Assembly (NCBI GenBank): GCA_021014325.1
Contig: CM037472.1
Location: 12,385,063 to 12,449,062 of the forward strand
Origin: Plazaster borealis
Taxonomy: Eukaryota > Echinodermata > Asteroidea > Forcipulatida > Labidiasteridae
Direction of reading: 5' to 3'
Length of the DNA: 64,000 nt
Shown here one piece after another: positions 27,701 through 33,700 of the stretch; position 1 is the stretch's first letter, and each line of letters starts with the position of its first letter. The translations under genes and the position numbers were made by a program. Below the pieces are notes generated by a model that did not search any database, was not told the DNA's origin, and saw nothing but the letters and a program-made list of their open reading frames with translations.

Positions 27701-30700
27701 ATGAAAAAACTTTCCAGGTGTTTCTTGAGACTCTCTTATACTCATCATGGACTTGTTCGTGCTTTTAAATAAATGGCACTTAGGTACATGTAGGTTTTTA
27801 ATCCAAGTTGTAAGATATGATCATAACTTTTGAAAACTCTGAAGCAAGATTGCTTTGAACACTGATTGGAGAAAGCGCAGCTCAAGCTGTAGTATTGTAC
27901 TGTGGTGACTTTGTCGTTTGTAGCATTGTAACTTACAACACTATATTCAATTTCATTTTGATATGTGTCACACGGGAAAGATCAATATCGTGAGCTCAGG
28001 ACTATAAGGTCATTAGTGCAATTTGTATGGATTTCATAAAATTGCTTTTGCATATTTTGGAGCTCTTGGTAAATGGAGTTTATTGATCAAGAGTGGTCTT
28101 CAAAGTATTCGTTTGGCAAAAAGAAACATTCATTGTCTTAGTGAAACATTTATTTGTTGATTTTGATTTGGTTTTTTTTCAAATTTATACGCACCTTTCA
28201 TTTAATGACCTTTTGATAATTATGAGTATGAAATGGTAGTTAATGACCTCATAGCACTGAGCCGACGATATGATGTGCGCAGGATGGCTAGTTATACTTA
28301 TATTGAAATGCAAAATTCTCCAACTCCACACTTACATGAATAAACACTGCATATATTTCTACTTGTTTTCTTCTCTGTCCCATGTACAGTTGGATTACCT
28401 GCGGCATGTGCTGGTATCACTAGCTGAGATACCAGAGCTATGGCAGTTACAATGCCTGCCTAGAGTTTGGAAGAGTGTGCTTCTGGCTCCATTCACCACT
28501 GGTAAGTAGCGGATCCCACACACATTCAGGCATAGTCAGATTCCACTCAGTGGTAATGAGATCCCAATCACACTCGGGGGATAGTGAGATCCCAATCCCA
28601 CTCACTGATTCTAAGATCACAATCCCACTCAGTGTGAGTGAGATCTCAATCACACTCAATGATATTGAGATCCCAATACCACTCACTGTTAGTGAGATCT
28701 CAATCACACTCAGTGATAGTGAGATCTCAATCCCACTCGCTGTTAGTGAGATCTCTATCACACTCAATGATATTGAGATCCCAATCCCACTCACTGTTAG
28801 GGAGATCTCTATCACACTCAATGATATTGAGATCCCAATCCCACTCACTGTTAGTGAGATCTCTATCACACTCAGTGATATTGAGATCCCAATCCTACTC
28901 ACTGTTAGTGAGATCTCAATCACACTTAGTGATAGTGAGATCTCAATCCCACTCACTGTTAGTGAGATCTCTATCACACTCAATGATATTGAGATCCCAA
29001 TCCCACTCACTGTTACTGAGATCTTTATCACACTTAGTGATATTGAGATCTCAATCCCACTCACTGTTAGTGAGATCTCGATCACACTCAGTGATATTGA
29101 GATCCCAATCACAGTCACTGTTAGTGAGATCTTTATCACACTTAGTGATATTGAGATCTCAATCACAGTCGGTGATAGTGAGATCTCAATTACACTGAGT
29201 GATAGTGAGGTCTCAATCACACTCAGTGATAGTGAGATCTCAATCACACTCAGTGATAGTGAGATCTCAATCCCACTCACTGTTAGTGAGATCTCTATTA
29301 CACTCAGTGGTATTGAGATCACAGTCACTGTTAGTGAGATCTTTATCACACTTAGTGATAGTGAGATCTCTATCACACTCAGTGATAGTGAGATCTAAAA
29401 TCCACTCAGTGATAGTGAAATCCCAATCACACTCACTAATAATGAGATTCCAATCACACTTAGTAATATTGAGATCTCAACCCTACTCACTGATAGTGAA
29501 ATCCCAATCACACTCAGTGATATTCAGCTCCCACTCAATGGTAGACCCAAATTTCACTTGCTTAGTGACATTCCATTCACTCTTGACATAACACATATGC
29601 TGTCACCACATGTTATGAACTCCACATCTCTCTCTATTCCAAGTTGACTCATCTTCTAGAATGCCATTTCTTTCAGTTTGTCCCCCTCTCTCTGAGGAGC
29701 AAGAGGAAGCATGCAGAGAGTCTGCAGCTCTCTTACAAAGGTCAGTCAATCAATCAAATCAGTGGTTGGATTTTTTATCAGTTTAAATTATTATCACTAA
29801 AATGAAACTTTACCACATCAGCCAGATAGGCTATGCAGTTTCTTTTGTAAGAGATCAAGCAGAAGTACACGTGTAAAACCTCTCTAAAGTTTTTACAGGG
29901 TTGAAGATGAAAAATTTACAATTTTTGTGATACAAAACCATCCAACCCACGATTTATTATATTGTTCTGAATATTTATCTGTTTTTGCCTGTTAAAATGC
30001 TTACCTGTCCATCATCTGGTATGGATAGTTTACAAGTGAAATGGGAATATCTGTAAAACAAACCAAACCTGGGTGGCAATCATTGTCAAACAACTCGGTG
30101 GAATCTTAGCGTGTTGTGTTCAACCTACGATTATTAGATTGTTTTGAACATTTATCAATCTATTTTTATCTTTAATAGATGTTAATTTTTTGCATCCGGG
30201 ATAAAGAATATAATTTGTTTTTACCCTTACACCGATGTGTATTAAGCATTATCTTCAAGCAGGCCTGAATATTCGATTCTGATTGGGCGATCCATAGCAA
30301 CAAGGAGTGTGATATAAACTTATATTGCACGGCCATATCACACCCTGCGTATTGTGTGTTCTAACAGCGCACCAAGTTTGCTTGAAGATAAATACGTTAT
30401 CACACGCGCGCTCGTGGAATACGAAAAAATATAGCACGTCTGCGTCCCATATCCATCTCGGCCTTCGGACTCGGTGGATATGGGACGCAGAAGAGCTATA
30501 TTTTTCCGTATTCCACTCGCGCTTGTGTGATAACTTATAATATATACTCAGTACTTCCACAAGTTCTGTGAAAAAAAAAATCCCCAGGCAAATCACTCGG
30601 TCGGGATTCGAAACCACGACCTTTGCATTGCTAGAGCAGATGTCTTAACACTAGACCACCGAGCTAGCCCGTTAAAATGCTTATCTGTCCATCATCTGGT

Positions 30701-33700
30701 ATGGATAGTTTTCAAATGTGAAATAGGAATATCTTTAAAAGAAACTGAACCTGGGCGGGAATCATCGACAGACAACTTGGTAGAATCTTAGCGTGTTTTG
30801 TACAAAGAAGACAACGTATTGCAAGATTCAGGCATCGTTTATTGAAACAAACATCTGTAAGAGGTGCTAGAGACTAAAGCCATTCTGCGTCTTGTTCTTC
30901 CTCAGATGTCCCATAATACATGATCTAGATATGATGGAACCATGCAGGCAGTTTATGAAGGTAGAAATGTATGCATTCGCTGTAGGATGTCTCATGTATA
31001 TTACTGATACACAGCACAGAGACAAACAAATTGAGGTGAGTTTTTATGTCCAGCTCTCATATCACGGTTTTTATCTTACGAGGGTCTCATACTTTACTCA
31101 AGCGTAATTCATGATATCAATAATGGAAAAGTAGTTCAACTTATTATGGAAAGTCATTGAATTTCTGTGATTTTTAGAGAACTGTCTTTCATTTCATTTA
31201 TTAATTCTGGTTGTGAAGCCAAGGACTCTCAGAAAAGTTAACATAATCACTATACTAGCCAAGAACCCCATGGAGAGAAGACAAAGAAGGAAATTTCAGT
31301 GTTTTTGATGTGGGAGGGAAACCCTAGAGAAATATTCCAGGTAAAACCCATGCAATCAGTTAGGGACTAGAAAAAAAACTCCACACTGTGCCACGGTGGG
31401 ATTCGAACCAGGGTCCAAGAGGTGGAAGGCGAGGAAAGATACCACTATACAAACCCAACAGTACTTGAATGTGCATGTTGAAACTAAGGCGACCAGGAAA
31501 GTAGTTTGCTCCCTTTCGTGCCCAACTATCATTTCTGTGGTTTGCATACTGGGAACTGAACTAAAATGCTGTACTTGCCCTCTAGGTCAGCAGTGGATGT
31601 AGATTATCAATACCATAACATGCCTGTATGGCAAAATTAGCCAAGCTGATAGTTGCCATACAACCCAAAAAGCAGTTATGCATAGAAAGCTTCACACATG
31701 GAATTCTCCTGGTTCCATTTCTATAGTTATAACCAAATGCTGTAGGTTGTGTCGTTAAATAACAATAAGAGATACATATTAAACGTTCATTAATTCTTAG
31801 CATTTTTTGTTGTTATTTGTAGGCGTTGTTAAGTGGCAATCGCCACCTTGCAATACTAGATGAAATAGCAAGCATCCAAAAACAGAAGAAACTGCTCACA
31901 GCTGCAGAAAGAGTAAGTCCAGTCAAACCAGTTTTCTCTTCTTTCGGAATTTAATTCAACTCCTTTAGCCCATCGTGTTTGCTCCTTGTGAGTAAACGTT
32001 TCCTTTTGCCTCCCTATGTATCAGTAGACCACTTCATTGAACTACTCCCCACCAAACAGCAGAATTTATTCAGTTATCATAACTTTGATTAGTGTGGAAG
32101 TGCTCAGAAAGTGAAGGGGGCTGTTGGTGAAGCTGTAGTGGGCTGGCAATTCCTCACAACCCTGAGGTAAAACAACCTAATGACCAAAGACGGCACAGCC
32201 TACAGGCATGTGAGACCTCCGCGTTTACGCCAAAATCCGGGTTTTTTATTTTCCCATTCCGCGTTTTTCTTGCGGGCTCCGTTTTTTCCTCATCTCCGCC
32301 ATGAGTGGCCGGCCTGCGTTTCTTATTTTGTTTGCCTCCAACATCGAGCAGCAAGTAATTTTACTGCACAACACTCACACAGAGAAGGGGGAACCTTCAG
32401 GAAGCACTTTAAATGCAATTTGATTTTGACACATGTGAGTCTGGGGCTAGACCCGGTAAAATGCTTCGCGTTAGTCTTTGATTAAAGCCGTTGTTATTCA
32501 TTTTTCGTTAAGCGCGATGTCCCGTTATACTTATCCATGTCGTCGCCCCGTTCCACCAAGAGAGGGCGCTTTACTAAAAAAAATTATTAAAAAGCCAGCA
32601 CCTTGAGCCAAGACTAGGCGCACATGGTCTTTCACGTGTGTGTGGTACCTGAACGTAGCGCTGGCCCAAAATCCGGACACGTACAAATAGCGCTGGCCCA
32701 AAATCCGGACACGTACAAATAGCGCTGGCCAAAATCCGGACGCTGAAAAAAAAGTTTTCCTTGTTTTTTTCCATGACCCGCTCACATGCCTGAGCCTAGA
32801 CGTGCTCAGTAAGTAGAAAGCAACTGTATTCCATTATATAAAGCAGAAGGGTAGCTATGACACTGTGTTAACCACCCCTCACTTCCCTGAACTTATCAAC
32901 TACCTAGTGACTGAAGAAAGCATAGAGGGCCTGCTCAATAAAATAGCTGTTATTTTCTCCTTTCTATTATAGATTAAAGCAACTGTATTCCATTATATAA
33001 AGCAGAAGGGTAGCTATGACACTGTGTTAACCACCCCTCACTTCCCTGAACTTATCAACTACCTAGTGACTGAAGAAAGCATAGAGGGCCTGCTCAATAA
33101 AATAGCTGTTATTTTCTCCTTTCTATTATAGATTAAAGCAACTGTATTCCATTATATAAAGCAGAAGGGTAGCTATGACACTGTGTTAACCACCCCTCAC
33201 TTCCCTGAACTTATCAACTACCTAGTGACTGAAGACAGCATAGAGGGCTTGCTTAGAAAATGCCTCCTTGCAAAGAGGTAAGAAACTGTTGGTTTTAGTT
33301 TGTTTTTTCCTCTCCCAGGACTTGGTAAGCACCGCGTATGCAGTACAAAATCATACATTGATGCATGTGACAAAACCTATATTGTCATATTGTTCTATGA
33401 TCCCTGATGTAATAATCAGTTAAATTGTTAATTTTTTACTTAAAGAAAAAAACCTTATCATCAGATTACTCGCCTGTTCAAAACTATCCACAGATTTCTG
33501 GTGTTCTCATAAAATTGATCAAGTATGGTGTAAGAAGAAGCATTTATGGTCAATTTGTAGGTTTTTTGTTATGATACTTTCTAGTAATGAGAATAATGAA
33601 GAGTAAACTAAAATCCATTAGACATTGCCGCTCATGGCGCCTGAACATCATTACCCCGGTCAGTGGGCCATTTATTTCATCGTTTCGTAAATCACCTCAG

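Noticed and set aside
28447..29398. 300-codon proteins on both strands
   Set aside because: Produced by a stop-free 30-bp minisatellite; composition is repetitive on both strands and the interval lies inside a KNTC1 intron.
28512..29545. CRISPR array
   Set aside because: Repeats are contiguous variants without unique spacers, in a eukaryotic intron.
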